Origin: Flavobacterium sp. M31R6
GTDB taxonomy: Bacteria > Bacteroidota > Bacteroidia > Flavobacteriales > Flavobacteriaceae
Direction of reading: 5' to 3'
Length of the DNA: 64,000 nucleotides
Assembly: GCF_013284035.1 (NCBI RefSeq)
Contig: NZ_CP054141.1
Span: 1,302,001-1,366,000, forward strand
Part shown: in pieces, positions 53,272 to 61,998 of the stretch
How positions within the stretch are numbered: position 1 is the stretch's first letter
How the letters are laid out: every line of letters begins with the position of its first letter
Made by a program: the position numbers and the translations under genes
Notes under the pieces: model-generated
Told to the model about the DNA's origin: nothing
What the model saw: the letters and a program-made list of their open reading frames with translations, nothing else
Databases searched by the model: none

Positions 53272-53970
53272 ATGAAAAAGAGTGTTATAGAAAATCAATT
53301 TAAAGAAAAGATTAATGCAAGGGAGATTACCCCCTCAAAAGCTTCTTGGGATAGGTTAGATGCTATGCTTACTGTTGCCGAAAAACCAAAACGCAGCTTT
53401 AAGTGGATGTATATTGCTGCCAGTATTCTAGGTTTTTTGCTAATAGGTACTTTGTATTTTAATCAAAATAAAAATGAGACTGTTATTAATAAGGATAAAA
53501 TTGTAGTTAATGAATCGAAAGTTATTCCTGAAATAAAAACTGTGCCAGAAAAAATAAATTTGCCTAAAAGAGTTGAAGCAACAAAAAATATTGAAAAGCA
53601 ATTAGCATCAACAGAAACAAAATCGAAAGTTGGTTCTGACAGTGTTTTGTCAAATTCAGGAATTCAAGTTGCAGAAAAAGAAATTGTTCAAGAACAACAA
53701 ATAGTAATCATCAATCAAGAAGCGGAACAGAAAGTAGTTCCAACAAAACCAAAGTATGTTAATGCTGACGAGCTATTAGCATCGGTAGATAATGCCTCTC
53801 CAAGAAAGAGTTCTGCGGTAGCCAAATCGAATGTTAAAGTTAATTCGAACGAATTGCTTACTCAAGTCGATGGTGAACTAGATCTTACTTTTAGAGAAAA
53901 AGCAATTAAAACTGTAAATCAAAATTTTAAAGCAGTGAAATTGGCTTTGAGCAATCGAAATTCAGAATAA
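53272..53970 (+). CDS. Probable anti-sigma factor, single-pass membrane protein
   Basis: A 232-residue protein with a charged N-terminus (about 1-43, with ITPSKASWDRLDAMLTVAEK), one membrane segment at about 45-63 (WMYIAASILGFLLIGTLYF), and a long Lys/Glu-rich, low-complexity periplasmic part. The short cytoplasmic head with TPSKASWDRLD is common in Bacteroidetes anti-sigma factors and the gene follows an ECF sigma factor. The cytoplasmic part lacks the zinc-binding ZAS motif, so the call rests on topology and context. Near its end it has NELLTQVDGELDLTFREKA, which resembles the earlier ADELLASVDNAS: an internal repeat. Confidence 0.7.
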   Translation: MKKSVIENQFKEKINAREITPSKASWDRLDAMLTVAEKPKRSFKWMYIAASILGFLLIGTLYFNQNKNETVINKDKIVVNESKVIPEIKTVPEKINLPKRVEATKNIEKQLASTETKSKVGSDSVLSNSGIQVAEKEIVQEQQIVIINQEAEQKVVPTKPKYVNADELLASVDNASPRKSSAVAKSNVKVNSNELLTQVDGELDLTFREKAIKTVNQNFKAVKLALSNRNSE

Positions 53971-54000
53971 ATCATCAATCACATTTAAAAACAAACAAAC

Positions 54001-55041
54001 ATGAGGAATTTTAAAATTTACTTAGTAGTATTCGTATGCCTTTTCGGAAGTAAAATGAGAGCTCAAGAATCATTTGAAGGCAAGGCAAAAGACATCGCTT
54101 CGAGGATAGAAACCATTGTAAAAGAAGAAAAAAATGAATTGAAAGTAGAAGTCGAAGCAGTTAATGAACAATTAGCCCAAGGCAAAATCACGAATGAAGA
54201 AGCTGATGAAAAAAAGAAAGCTTTGGCCGAAGCGCGTGCGAAAACAATAGAAGAGAAAGTAGCTAAGCTGGAGGAAGAACTACATGTTTTGGTTCAGGAT
54301 AAAGTGGATGGAAAAATAAAAGTCGTAGATACTTCCAAAACGATTACGATTCATTTTAGTAAAGATTATTTCTCTCACCACGATAAGTGTAGTAATGGAG
54401 AAAAAAGAACTACTTCCCAGTTTGTATTTGCTCTTGGGGCAAATAATTTGGTTACAGACAGGCAAGTTGCCAATTCGGATTTTAAATATTGGAAATCTCA
54501 CTTTTATGAATGGGGATTGACCTACAATACAAGAATTCTAAAAGAAGATAATCTATTGCATTTTAAGTACGGAATGTCTTTGATGTATAATAATCTGCGC
54601 GCAACTGATGATCGTTACTTTGTGAAAAACGGTGCGCAAACCGATTTGGTAACCAGTTCAGTGCATTTAGATGAATCCAGATTTAGAAATGTGTATATCA
54701 TGGTGCCTTTGCATCTGGAATTTGATTTTACTAAGAAAGAAATACGGGATGATGCTAATTATTTTAGAACCCATAAAAGCATGCGAGTTGGTTTGGGGGG
54801 ATATGCTGGATTTAGGGTGAAATCCAAACAAATTCTTTGTTATGATGATGCTGTTGGGAATGATGTGGAGCAAAAAACGGAAGGCAATTATAATGTAAAT
54901 GATTTCAATTATGGTCTTAGCACATACGTAGGTTATAAAGCAACCAGTATATATTTAAAATATGATTTGCAGCCTTTATTTGAAAACAATGCTGTTGATC
55001 AAAATAATATTTCGTTAGGACTTCGTTTCGATTTTAATTAA
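54001..55041 (+). CDS. Outer-membrane beta-barrel protein with N-terminal coiled coil
   Basis: A 346-residue protein with a signal peptide (about 1-21, ending MRAQ). A charged helical region (about 22-105) rich in Glu and Lys follows, with KADEKKKALAEARAKTIEEKVAK-like sequence that should form a coiled coil. The C-terminal half (about 125-346) is a predicted barrel ending ISLGLRFDFN. It is the third gene after the ECF sigma factor, 30 bases after the anti-sigma gene, so probably in the same regulon. Function unknown. Confidence 0.7.
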   Translation: MRNFKIYLVVFVCLFGSKMRAQESFEGKAKDIASRIETIVKEEKNELKVEVEAVNEQLAQGKITNEEADEKKKALAEARAKTIEEKVAKLEEELHVLVQDKVDGKIKVVDTSKTITIHFSKDYFSHHDKCSNGEKRTTSQFVFALGANNLVTDRQVANSDFKYWKSHFYEWGLTYNTRILKEDNLLHFKYGMSLMYNNLRATDDRYFVKNGAQTDLVTSSVHLDESRFRNVYIMVPLHLEFDFTKKEIRDDANYFRTHKSMRVGLGGYAGFRVKSKQILCYDDAVGNDVEQKTEGNYNVNDFNYGLSTYVGYKATSIYLKYDLQPLFENNAVDQNNISLGLRFDFN

Positions 55042-55065
55042 AAAAGTTATAGTTAGTTTTTTAAG

Positions 55066-55098
55066 AACCCTTTCTGAGTTTCAAACTCTGAAAGGGTT
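55066..55098 (+). terminator. Terminator-like hairpin after the sigma/anti-sigma/barrel operon
   Basis: AACCCTTTCTGAGT at 55066-55079 pairs with 55085-55098 (one mismatch). The sequence after it is not a clean T-run. Confidence 0.55.
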
Positions 55099-55149
55099 AA
55101 TATTTTCAAAAACTTAGTAACTTAGCGACTTAGTAACTTAGCAACTTAA
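55099..55149. repeat. Tandem 8-base word repeat upstream of dnaG
   Basis: About four to five imperfect direct copies of AACTTAGT/AACTTAGC run from about 55112 to 55146, ending 11 bases before the dnaG start. The same word in inverted form appears at 40560-40655. Confidence 0.65.
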
Positions 55150-55156
55150 AAATAAA

Positions 55157-57133
55157 TTGATATCACAAGCAACGATAGATACTGTTTTTGAAACCGCTCG
55201 AGTAGAGGAGGTTATTGGAGATTTTGTACAGTTAAAAAGAGCGGGAAGTAATTTCAAAGGGCTGAGTCCGTTTTCGGATGAGCGTTCCCCTTCCTTTATG
55301 GTTTCGCCAGCAAAAGGAATTTGGAAAGATTTTAGCTCTGGCAAAGGTGGGAACTCCGTTGCTTTCCTAATGGAACACTCGCATTTTACGTATCCGGAAG
55401 CCATTCGGTATTTAGCTAAAAAATACAATATTGAGATTGAAGAGACGGAACAATCAGAAGAAGAAAAATTAAATACTGATGTTCGCGAAAGTATGTATTT
55501 GGTTTCTGAATTTGCCAAGACCTATTTTCATACTACACTTTTAAATTCTGAAGAAGGAAAGGCTATTGGACTCTCATATTTTAAAGAACGTGGTTTTACC
55601 AATGAGACCATCAAGAAATTTGCCTTGGGATATTCTCCTGAAACTTGGGATGCTTTTACAAAAGAAGCTCTAGGAAAAGGCTATAAAATGGAATTTTTGG
55701 AAAGTACAGGATTGACCATTGCTAGGGAAGATCGCCCTTTTGACCGATTCAAAGGCAGGGTGATGTTTCCTATTCAGAGTATGTCTGGAAGGGTGCTTGG
55801 TTTCGGAGGTCGGATTTTGACCAATGACAAGAAAGCTGCCAAATATTTAAACTCGCCAGAGAGTGATCTTTACCATAAAAGTAAAGTACTGTATGGTATT
55901 TTTCAAGCCAAACAATCAATAGCAAAACTTAATAATTGTTTTTTGGTTGAAGGCTACACTGATGTTATTCAGTTTAATCAAGCGGGAATTGAAAATGTTG
56001 TTGCTTCCTCGGGAACTGCGCTTACTCCAGATCAAATTCGATTAATTAATAGACTTACTAAAAATATTACTGTTCTGTTTGATGGTGATGCTGCGGGACT
56101 TCGCGCTTCTGTTCGCGGAATCGATTTGATTCTTGAGGAAGGAATGAACGTAAAAGTTTGTGCATTTCCTGATGGAGAAGATCCTGATAGTTTTGCCAGA
56201 AAAACGTCCTATGAAGATTTAGTTGCCTATTTAGAAAATAATGCCAAGGATTTTATTCAGTTCAAAGCATCCCTTTTGATGAATGATGCCAAAAATGATC
56301 CCGTTAAGAAAGCCGATTTGATTCGGGATATGGTTGCCAGTATTTCAAAAATTCCGGATAGAATCCAGCGCGAGATTTACATTCAGGAATGTTCCAGAAT
56401 AATGGATATTTCCGAGCAGGTTTTGACAAGCACTTTGGCACAATTGGTTCAAAAGGATGTTACCGAAGTAGGGAAAAAAGCAAAACAGGAACAAAAAGCT
56501 TTTGAAATTGTAAAAAATGAAAATCCTGTTCAAGCTGCAAAAGTGGATGTATTGTATCGTTTGGAGCGCAAAATAATTGAGATTCTTTTGTTGTATGGTA
56601 ACAAAACAGAAGAATTTGAAGATGTTTACCTCAGAACAAATGAATCGGGTGAAATCGAAAATGTAACCGAAAAGAAAGAGTATAAAGTTTATCAAAGGAT
56701 TTATCTTAGTTTGCAGGAAGATGAGGTGGAACTTGCCAATCCTTTATTCCGTGATATTTTCAATGACTTAATCCAATATTTTCTGCAGAATGAAAATTTA
56801 GAATTTGAAAAATATTTAATGCATTTAAATTCCGATTTTGCTCAAGAAGTGACCGATATATTAATGGAAGATGAGCGTTTGGTATTGCACAATTGGGAAG
56901 GACAGAACATTATTCCTAAAACCAAAAACGAGACTATTAGTCAATATGTATCCGAAACTATTTTGACGATGCGTTGGTACTTGGTAGACAAAATTATAGA
57001 GGAATTAAAAAACTCTGTATCAAATGAACCAGGTTCAGATAATACAGAGTCTATGTCTATGGCAATGGACTACTACAAACTAATTAATTCCTTTTCGAAA
57101 AAACTAGGAAGAGTCATGTCGCGATACAGTTAA
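55157..57133 (+). CDS. dnaG: DNA primase, lacking zinc-finger ligands
   Basis: A 658-residue cytoplasmic primase that makes RNA primers for replication. The TOPRIM core is intact (FLVEGYTDVIQF with the Glu near 271, and VLFDGDAAGLRAS with Asp residues near 315). The N-terminal CHC2-type region is present as a fold (residues about 30-70), but the four metal ligands are replaced: CPFH reads SPFS (S37, S40) and CFGC reads DFSS (D58, S61). The C-terminal DnaB-binding domain spans about 470-658. The start is TTG (55157), with no ATG nearby. Its end overlaps the convergent response-regulator gene by four bases. Confidence 0.94.
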   Translation: MISQATIDTVFETARVEEVIGDFVQLKRAGSNFKGLSPFSDERSPSFMVSPAKGIWKDFSSGKGGNSVAFLMEHSHFTYPEAIRYLAKKYNIEIEETEQSEEEKLNTDVRESMYLVSEFAKTYFHTTLLNSEEGKAIGLSYFKERGFTNETIKKFALGYSPETWDAFTKEALGKGYKMEFLESTGLTIAREDRPFDRFKGRVMFPIQSMSGRVLGFGGRILTNDKKAAKYLNSPESDLYHKSKVLYGIFQAKQSIAKLNNCFLVEGYTDVIQFNQAGIENVVASSGTALTPDQIRLINRLTKNITVLFDGDAAGLRASVRGIDLILEEGMNVKVCAFPDGEDPDSFARKTSYEDLVAYLENNAKDFIQFKASLLMNDAKNDPVKKADLIRDMVASISKIPDRIQREIYIQECSRIMDISEQVLTSTLAQLVQKDVTEVGKKAKQEQKAFEIVKNENPVQAAKVDVLYRLERKIIEILLLYGNKTEEFEDVYLRTNESGEIENVTEKKEYKVYQRIYLSLQEDEVELANPLFRDIFNDLIQYFLQNENLEFEKYLMHLNSDFAQEVTDILMEDERLVLHNWEGQNIIPKTKNETISQYVSETILTMRWYLVDKIIEELKNSVSNEPGSDNTESMSMAMDYYKLINSFSKKLGRVMSRYS

Positions 57134-57759
57134 ACGATTTCTAAAGTTTTAGCTTTATTTACTAAATCTACTAGATTCGTAACATTTAATTTAGTTAACA
57201 ATCGTAATTTATAAGTACTGATTGTTTTTTCGTTGAGCGATAAAATCTCAGCGATTTCGTGGTTTTTCTTACCGTCGCTTAAATAACGCAATACTTCAAC
57301 TTCACGATTGGAAAGTTTTCTGTACAAACGCTCGCTTTTACTTTGTTTTGCAATCAAAGCAATGTTTTTCATGACAGCTTCATTCATGATGATTTTGCCT
57401 TGATTTACTTTGATGATCGATTGACCTAAAGTTTCCAGTTTTTCAGTTTTGTGAACAAATCCAGAAACTCCTGCTTTAATAGCATTTGGAGCGTAAATCT
57501 GTTCTGAAAGACCGCTGTAAAAAATAATTTTTGTTTTTGGAAAATTTTTCAAAACCGATTTGATTTCGAAAATACTTGATAGGCCTTCAAGTTCTAGGTC
57601 CAATACAAGCACATCTATTTCTTTGGTAAGAAGGATGTCTTTTACCATTGCAAAATTGCCAACGTTAGCAACGATGGAAATGTCCGAATGGTCTTTGAAG
57701 TACGATTTTATTCCAAAATGTACTACAGGATAGTTATCTGCTAAACAAACTTTAATCAT
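57130..57759 (-). CDS. Response regulator, NarL/FixJ (LuxR) type
   Basis: A 209-residue cytoplasmic protein. The receiver domain (about 1-120) has the phospho-acceptor D54 in VLVLDLELEG and the Lys in HKTE (near 105); the first acidic pair is reduced to DN (D8, N9) in LADNYPVV. The LuxR DNA-binding domain (about 142-205) is intact: LSNREVEVLRYLSDGKKNHEIAEILSLNEKTISTYKLRL in parts. No sensor kinase gene lies nearby, so the partner is encoded elsewhere. It overlaps the 3' end of dnaG by four bases. Confidence 0.9.
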   Translation of the reverse strand: MIKVCLADNYPVVHFGIKSYFKDHSDISIVANVGNFAMVKDILLTKEIDVLVLDLELEGLSSIFEIKSVLKNFPKTKIIFYSGLSEQIYAPNAIKAGVSGFVHKTEKLETLGQSIIKVNQGKIIMNEAVMKNIALIAKQSKSERLYRKLSNREVEVLRYLSDGKKNHEIAEILSLNEKTISTYKLRLLTKLNVTNLVDLVNKAKTLEIV

Positions 57760-57847
57760 GGTATTTAGTTTTAGGATTGTTTTTGAAGATATAAAATTAA
57801 AAAAATATTTTCATATAAGTCTAATTTTTCGGACAAATTATTTTTTT

Positions 57848-58645
57848 TTAACAGTTTATTGTACAAACTGGTATCGGATTCATTTTGTGTTGATTGTTTT
57901 GATTGAGTTTTTTATAAATTTTTAAAACTTCTTTTTCACGTTCAGAAAAAGTGTTTGTGGTTATTTCTGACTCAGTTAGAAGCATTGCCCATTCCAATTC
58001 ATCATAACTCGCTCCTATTTGGTCTTCATCTGTTCGTTCGTCTCCAAATAATCCATCGGTAGGAGCTGCATTTAAAATTGAATTCGGGATTTTTAGATAA
58101 GCACCTAGTTCATAGACTTCGGATTTCATTAAATCAGCAATCGGACTCAAATCGACTCCACCATCACCATATTTGGTAAAGAACCCAACACCAAAATCTT
58201 CTACTTTGTTTCCAGTTCCAGCGACCAATAATCCGTGAATACCTGCAAAATAATATAAAGTCGTCATTCTTAGTCGGGAACGGGTATTGGCAAGCGACAA
58301 ATGAAGTTTGTGTTCATCACTTGTTTCTGGAACCTGCTTTTTGAAATCTTCAAAAACCGAAGTCAAGTCCGCTTCAATACTGCTTACATTTGAATATTGT
58401 TTTTTTAATTGTTCAATATGTTCGCGTCCACGAGTAACATGGCTATGCGCCTGATGAATTGGCATTTCAACACACAATACTTTTAAACCTGTTTGGGCAC
58501 AGAGTGTTGAGGTTACTGCTGAATCTACTCCGCCGGATATTCCAATTACAAATCCATTAACTTTTGAATTTTCAGCATAGCTTTTTAGCCATTCTACGAT
58601 ATGAGTGTTTACTTTTTCGATTTGGAGGGTTCTTTTTTTAGTCAT
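57848..58645 (-). CDS. nadE: NAD+ synthase (ammonia-dependent)
   Basis: A 265-residue cytoplasmic amidating enzyme of the N-type ATP pyrophosphatase family, ending in the usual MNPIPVC region. It makes NAD+ from deamido-NAD+, ATP and ammonia. The P-loop ISGGVDSAV (about 36-44), the substrate segment ANTRSRLRMTTLYYFA, GTGNKVEDFGVGFFTKYGDGGVDLSPIADL in parts, and PTDGLFGDERTDEDQIGASYDELE in parts are seen. No glutaminase domain is fused, so ammonia must come from elsewhere. It is upstream of the response-regulator gene on the same strand, 88 bases apart. Confidence 0.95.
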   Translation of the reverse strand: MTKKRTLQIEKVNTHIVEWLKSYAENSKVNGFVIGISGGVDSAVTSTLCAQTGLKVLCVEMPIHQAHSHVTRGREHIEQLKKQYSNVSSIEADLTSVFEDFKKQVPETSDEHKLHLSLANTRSRLRMTTLYYFAGIHGLLVAGTGNKVEDFGVGFFTKYGDGGVDLSPIADLMKSEVYELGAYLKIPNSILNAAPTDGLFGDERTDEDQIGASYDELEWAMLLTESEITTNTFSEREKEVLKIYKKLNQNNQHKMNPIPVCTINC

Positions 58646-58844
58646 AATAGTTTAAGTTTTAAAAAGCAGGGATGTATATTTGCAAAAAAAATATGTGTAT
58701 TGTTTTTCGGAATTCCTTTTGAAACAAATTTAAATAAAATTATACAATTAGATAGAGGATGTTTGGTTTAGGTTGAAAAATCCTATGAAGATTTATGAAT
58801 TATTCTTTAAACCAGTCGAGAAACTGATAAATAAATAAAATAAC

Positions 58845-59804
58845 ATGAAATTATTTCTCTTAACGATAGTTTGCAGTTTACTTTTGTTGTCTTGTGACCA
58901 AAAAAGTAAAGTTGAAAAAGCTATTGAAGAAACAACAGTGGATAAAATTAAAGTGGAACGTTTTGATAAGCAGTTCTTTGAAACTTCTCCAAACGATCTT
59001 GCAAAATTAAAAAAGCAATATCCTTATTTTTTCTCACCAGCTATTAATGATAGCGTTTGGATAAATAAAATGACGGCTCCAATTTGGAGAGAAGTATACA
59101 CGGAAGTAGAGAAAAAGTATGCCTCAACTGATGGAATACAAAATGAGGTGGAAACTTTGGTTCAGCATATGAAATATTATTTTCCTAAGACTAAAACGCC
59201 TAAACTGATTACGCTAATTTCGGATATGGATTATGCGAATAAAGCAATTTATGCAGATTCGTTGATTATAATTTCATTAGAATTGTATTTGGGAAAAGAG
59301 CATAAGTTTTATACTTTTCCGAAATATCTGAAGCAAAATTTTGAAGAAAGACAAATGATGCCAGATGTAGTGAAGAGTTTTTCATTAGGAAAAATTGCTC
59401 CTCCAACGGATAAAAATTTGTTGTCTCAAATGATTTATTTTGGAAAGCAACTCTATTTAAAGGATCTTTTGCTTCCGGAATACAGCGATGCCGAAAAAAT
59501 GGGATACACTCCAGAGCAAATTGTTTGGTGCCAAGAAAATGAAAGTTATATATGGCGCTATTTTATTGAAAGAGAAATGCTTTTTAGTGATGAACAAAAA
59601 TTGACCTCTCGTTTTATTGATCCAGCTCCTTTTTCAAAATTTTATTTAGAAATAGATAATGATTCTCCAGGGCAAGTAGGTTCTTGGATAGGTTGGCAAA
59701 TTGTTAGGTCTTTTATGATAAATAATGATGTTACGGTAGATCAGTTATTAAAAACGGATGCCAAAGAAATTTTCGAAAAATCAAAATACAAACCCAAGAA
59801 ATAA
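58845..59804 (+). CDS. gldB: Gliding motility lipoprotein GldB
   Basis: A 319-residue protein with a lipoprotein signal (LLLLSC, lipid Cys at 17). The mature part shows the family features ERFDKQFFETSPNDLAKLKKQYPYFF in parts, then the astacin-like but HExxH-free body with VWCQENESYIWRYFIE and a GSWIGWQIVRSFM segment near the end. In Flavobacterium johnsoniae GldB is essential for gliding and chitin use, as published; the mechanism is unclear. It is in the same order as there, followed by gldC with one base shared (TAATG). Confidence 0.93.
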   Translation: MKLFLLTIVCSLLLLSCDQKSKVEKAIEETTVDKIKVERFDKQFFETSPNDLAKLKKQYPYFFSPAINDSVWINKMTAPIWREVYTEVEKKYASTDGIQNEVETLVQHMKYYFPKTKTPKLITLISDMDYANKAIYADSLIIISLELYLGKEHKFYTFPKYLKQNFEERQMMPDVVKSFSLGKIAPPTDKNLLSQMIYFGKQLYLKDLLLPEYSDAEKMGYTPEQIVWCQENESYIWRYFIEREMLFSDEQKLTSRFIDPAPFSKFYLEIDNDSPGQVGSWIGWQIVRSFMINNDVTVDQLLKTDAKEIFEKSKYKPKK

Positions 59805-60139
59805 TGTCAAATAAAAATACCTCAGAAATTAAATTTTTAGTCGAATTGGATGAAAACCGCGTTCCGGAAAAGCTTTTTTGGACTGCAAAGGATGGAGGAG
59901 TGGAGCTATCAGAATCAAAAGCAATCATGCTTAATGTTTGGGATAGCAAAGCCAAGGAAAGCATGCGCATCGATTTGTGGACTAAAGAAATGCCTGTTGA
60001 TGAAATGAAAATTTTCTTTCATCAAACATTAGTGGCTATGGCGGATACTTTCAAAAGAGCCACAAATGATGAGAAAATGTCAGATACAATGTTGGACTTC
60101 TGTGATTATTTTGCAGAGAAACTAGAATTAAAAAAATAG
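59804..60139 (+). CDS. gldC: Gliding motility protein GldC
   Basis: A 111-residue cytoplasmic protein, the normal length of the family. Landmarks are IKFLVELDENRVPEKLFWTA and ESKAIMLNVWDSKAKESMRIDLWTK, in parts, then MPVDEMKIFFHQTLVAMADTF in parts. It is translationally coupled to gldB. It is known to improve gliding in Flavobacterium johnsoniae without being essential. A hairpin terminator follows at 60162. Confidence 0.93.
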   Translation: MSNKNTSEIKFLVELDENRVPEKLFWTAKDGGVELSESKAIMLNVWDSKAKESMRIDLWTKEMPVDEMKIFFHQTLVAMADTFKRATNDEKMSDTMLDFCDYFAEKLELKK

Positions 60140-60161
60140 TTCATTGTAGACAAGTCAGAAA

Positions 60162-60210
60162 AAATCCCAAAACTGAATTTTTAATTTCAGATTTGGGATT
60201 TATTTTTTCT
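60162..60210. terminator. Bidirectional terminator between gldC and engB
   Basis: AAATCCCAAAACTGAA at 60162-60177 pairs with TTTCAGATTTGGGATTT at 60185-60201, with few mismatches. A-run and T-run flank it; both convergent genes end here. Confidence 0.8.
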
Positions 60211-60223
60211 AAGTACAAAGGTT

Positions 60224-60844
60224 TTAAAACTCCGAATTATTTTTGAATACTTCTTGATTTACTTCGTCTATATATCCTAATAATTCTTCTTTACCTGTTG
60301 ATTCTGTTGCCGAAGTGACAAAGTATTTTGGCATTTCAGCCCAGTTATTGGCAAACATTTGTTTTTTGTAAGCTGCAATATGGGAATCTATTTTGACTTT
60401 ACTGATTTTATCGGCCTTAGTGAAAATAATGCAAAATGGAATTTCACTTTCTCCCATGTACGACATGAATTCAATATCGATTGTCTGTGCTTCATGACGG
60501 ATGTCAATTAAAACAAAAGCACAAACTAACTGCTCTCTTGTCTCGAAATAATCGGTGATGAATTCTTGAAATATGGATTTTGTTTTTTTGGAAACTTTGG
60601 CATAACCATAACCAGGTAAATCTACAAGAAACCAATTGTTATTAATCAGAAAGTGATTGATTAGTTGTGTTTTTCCGGGTCTTCCAGATGTTTTGGCCAA
60701 TTTTTTTTGATTGGTCAACATATTGATTAATGATGACTTTCCTACATTGGAACGACCAATAAAAGCATATTCCGGCAAAAAGTCCTTTGGACATTTGCTT
60801 ACATCTGAGTTACTTATTACGAATTCGGCAGTATTAATTTTCAT
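60224..60844 (-). CDS. engB: Ribosome biogenesis GTPase EngB (YihA/YsxC)
   Basis: A 206-residue cytoplasmic TRAFAC GTPase of typical length. All G motifs are present: GRSNVGKSSLIN (G1, about 31-42), GKTQLINHF (G2), DLPGYGYAKVS (G3, about 75-85), FTKADK (G4), and TSATESTGKEE (G5). It takes part in large-subunit assembly. It follows the alpha/beta hydrolase gene by 29 bases on the same strand and is probably cotranscribed with it. Confidence 0.96.
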   Translation of the reverse strand: MKINTAEFVISNSDVSKCPKDFLPEYAFIGRSNVGKSSLINMLTNQKKLAKTSGRPGKTQLINHFLINNNWFLVDLPGYGYAKVSKKTKSIFQEFITDYFETREQLVCAFVLIDIRHEAQTIDIEFMSYMGESEIPFCIIFTKADKISKVKIDSHIAAYKKQMFANNWAEMPKYFVTSATESTGKEELLGYIDEVNQEVFKNNSEF

Positions 60845-60873
60845 GATTTTGAGTGTAAAATTCTCCTTTTCGA

Positions 60874-61647
60874 TTAGTGTTCTCTAAGATGAGTGTGGGT
60901 AAGCCAGTCTTCAAGATGCTTGTTAAATTCTTCTGGTTGTTCCATCATGGCTGCATGACCACATTTGTCAATCCAGTACAAAGTGGAATTAGGTAATAAC
61001 CTGTGGAATTCATCCGCTACATCGGGAGGGGTAACTTGATCGTTTTTTCCCCAAATAATACAGGTTTGCACATGCATTTTTGGTAAATCTTTGGCCATAT
61101 TATGACGAATGGCACTTTTGGCAATAGTCAAGGTCTTGATTAATTTTATACGATCATTTACTGTGGCATATACTTCGTCAATGAGTTCTGGTGTTGCAAT
61201 TTTTGGGTCGTAAAATACATCTTCGGCTTTTTTCTTAATGTATTCGTAGTCGCCTCTTTTTGGATAACTGTCTCCCATGGCGCTTTCGTATAGTCCAGAA
61301 CTTCCGGTAATTACCAGTCCTGATACTTTTTCAGGAAACATTTTAGTATGATATAATGCAATATGTCCTCCAAGTGAATTCCCTAAAAGAATGACTCTGT
61401 CTAATTTTTTGTAAGTAATGAAGTTTTTTACATAGACAGCAAAACTCTTCACGTTTGTTTTTAATATGTTTTGAGTGTAAATAGGTAAATCGGGGATGAT
61501 GATTCTGTACCCTTTGTTAGAAAAGTAACTAGCCACAGCGTCAAAATTGCTAAGTCCCCCCATTAAACCATGTAAGATGACAATCGGAATTCCTTCTCCT
61601 GCTTCGTAATATCCGTATTTGCCTTCTTTTTTATAGTATTTTTCCAT
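60874..61647 (-). CDS. Alpha/beta hydrolase
   Basis: A 257-residue cytoplasmic hydrolase with the nucleophile S91 in LLGNSLGGHIAL, an oxyanion segment ILHGLMGGLSNFD (about 24-36), and a catalytic His near 236 in IDKCGHAAMMEQPEEF; the Asp is probably in IIWGKNDQVTPPD. The substrate is unknown. It is conserved next to engB in flavobacteria as far as I recall. It is divergent from the mraZ cluster. Confidence 0.9.
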   Translation of the reverse strand: MEKYYKKEGKYGYYEAGEGIPIVILHGLMGGLSNFDAVASYFSNKGYRIIIPDLPIYTQNILKTNVKSFAVYVKNFITYKKLDRVILLGNSLGGHIALYHTKMFPEKVSGLVITGSSGLYESAMGDSYPKRGDYEYIKKKAEDVFYDPKIATPELIDEVYATVNDRIKLIKTLTIAKSAIRHNMAKDLPKMHVQTCIIWGKNDQVTPPDVADEFHRLLPNSTLYWIDKCGHAAMMEQPEEFNKHLEDWLTHTHLREH

Positions 61648-61933
61648 GTTTTAAATGACAATTTTCAATTTTTCACAAATATAGGGTTTATAAAATTAAA
61701 AAGAATTTTAGTGGCTATTTTTTAACCTTTTATTGTCTCTCCTGAAAAGAAAGGTTTTGACTGGGTATTTCGTTAGTTTTTTAACTAATAATTGATGGAT
61801 TTTTTAGGCTTTTAAGAGTGTGTTTTGATAATCAAAAATGCAGGCTTTTAAACAAAACACAATCTTTCTTACAAATAATCGGTGTATTGGCTAACGTTCT
61901 GATTGTCTATAAACTAAGCGTTTTCGAGTAAAA

Positions 61934-61980
61934 GTGGTTAAACTTATTAACAAAGTGGTATATAGTGGTAAATTGTGGTA
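61934..61980 (+). promoter_or_regulatory. MraZ-box: GTGG repeats with 10-base spacing
   Basis: GTGGTA begins at 61955, 61965 and 61975, and a further GTGGTT at 61934, two helical turns upstream. MraZ is known to bind short direct repeats of this type in front of its own gene. They lie just upstream of the -7 element at 61991, so bound MraZ would block the -33 region. Confidence 0.7.
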
Positions 61981-61990
61981 AAATTTTATA

Positions 61991-61998
61991 TATTTTTG
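61991..61998 (+). promoter_or_regulatory. -7 promoter element of the mraZ operon
   Basis: TATTTTTG, matching TAnnTTTG, 24 bases before the TTG start of mraZ at 62023. Confidence 0.55.
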
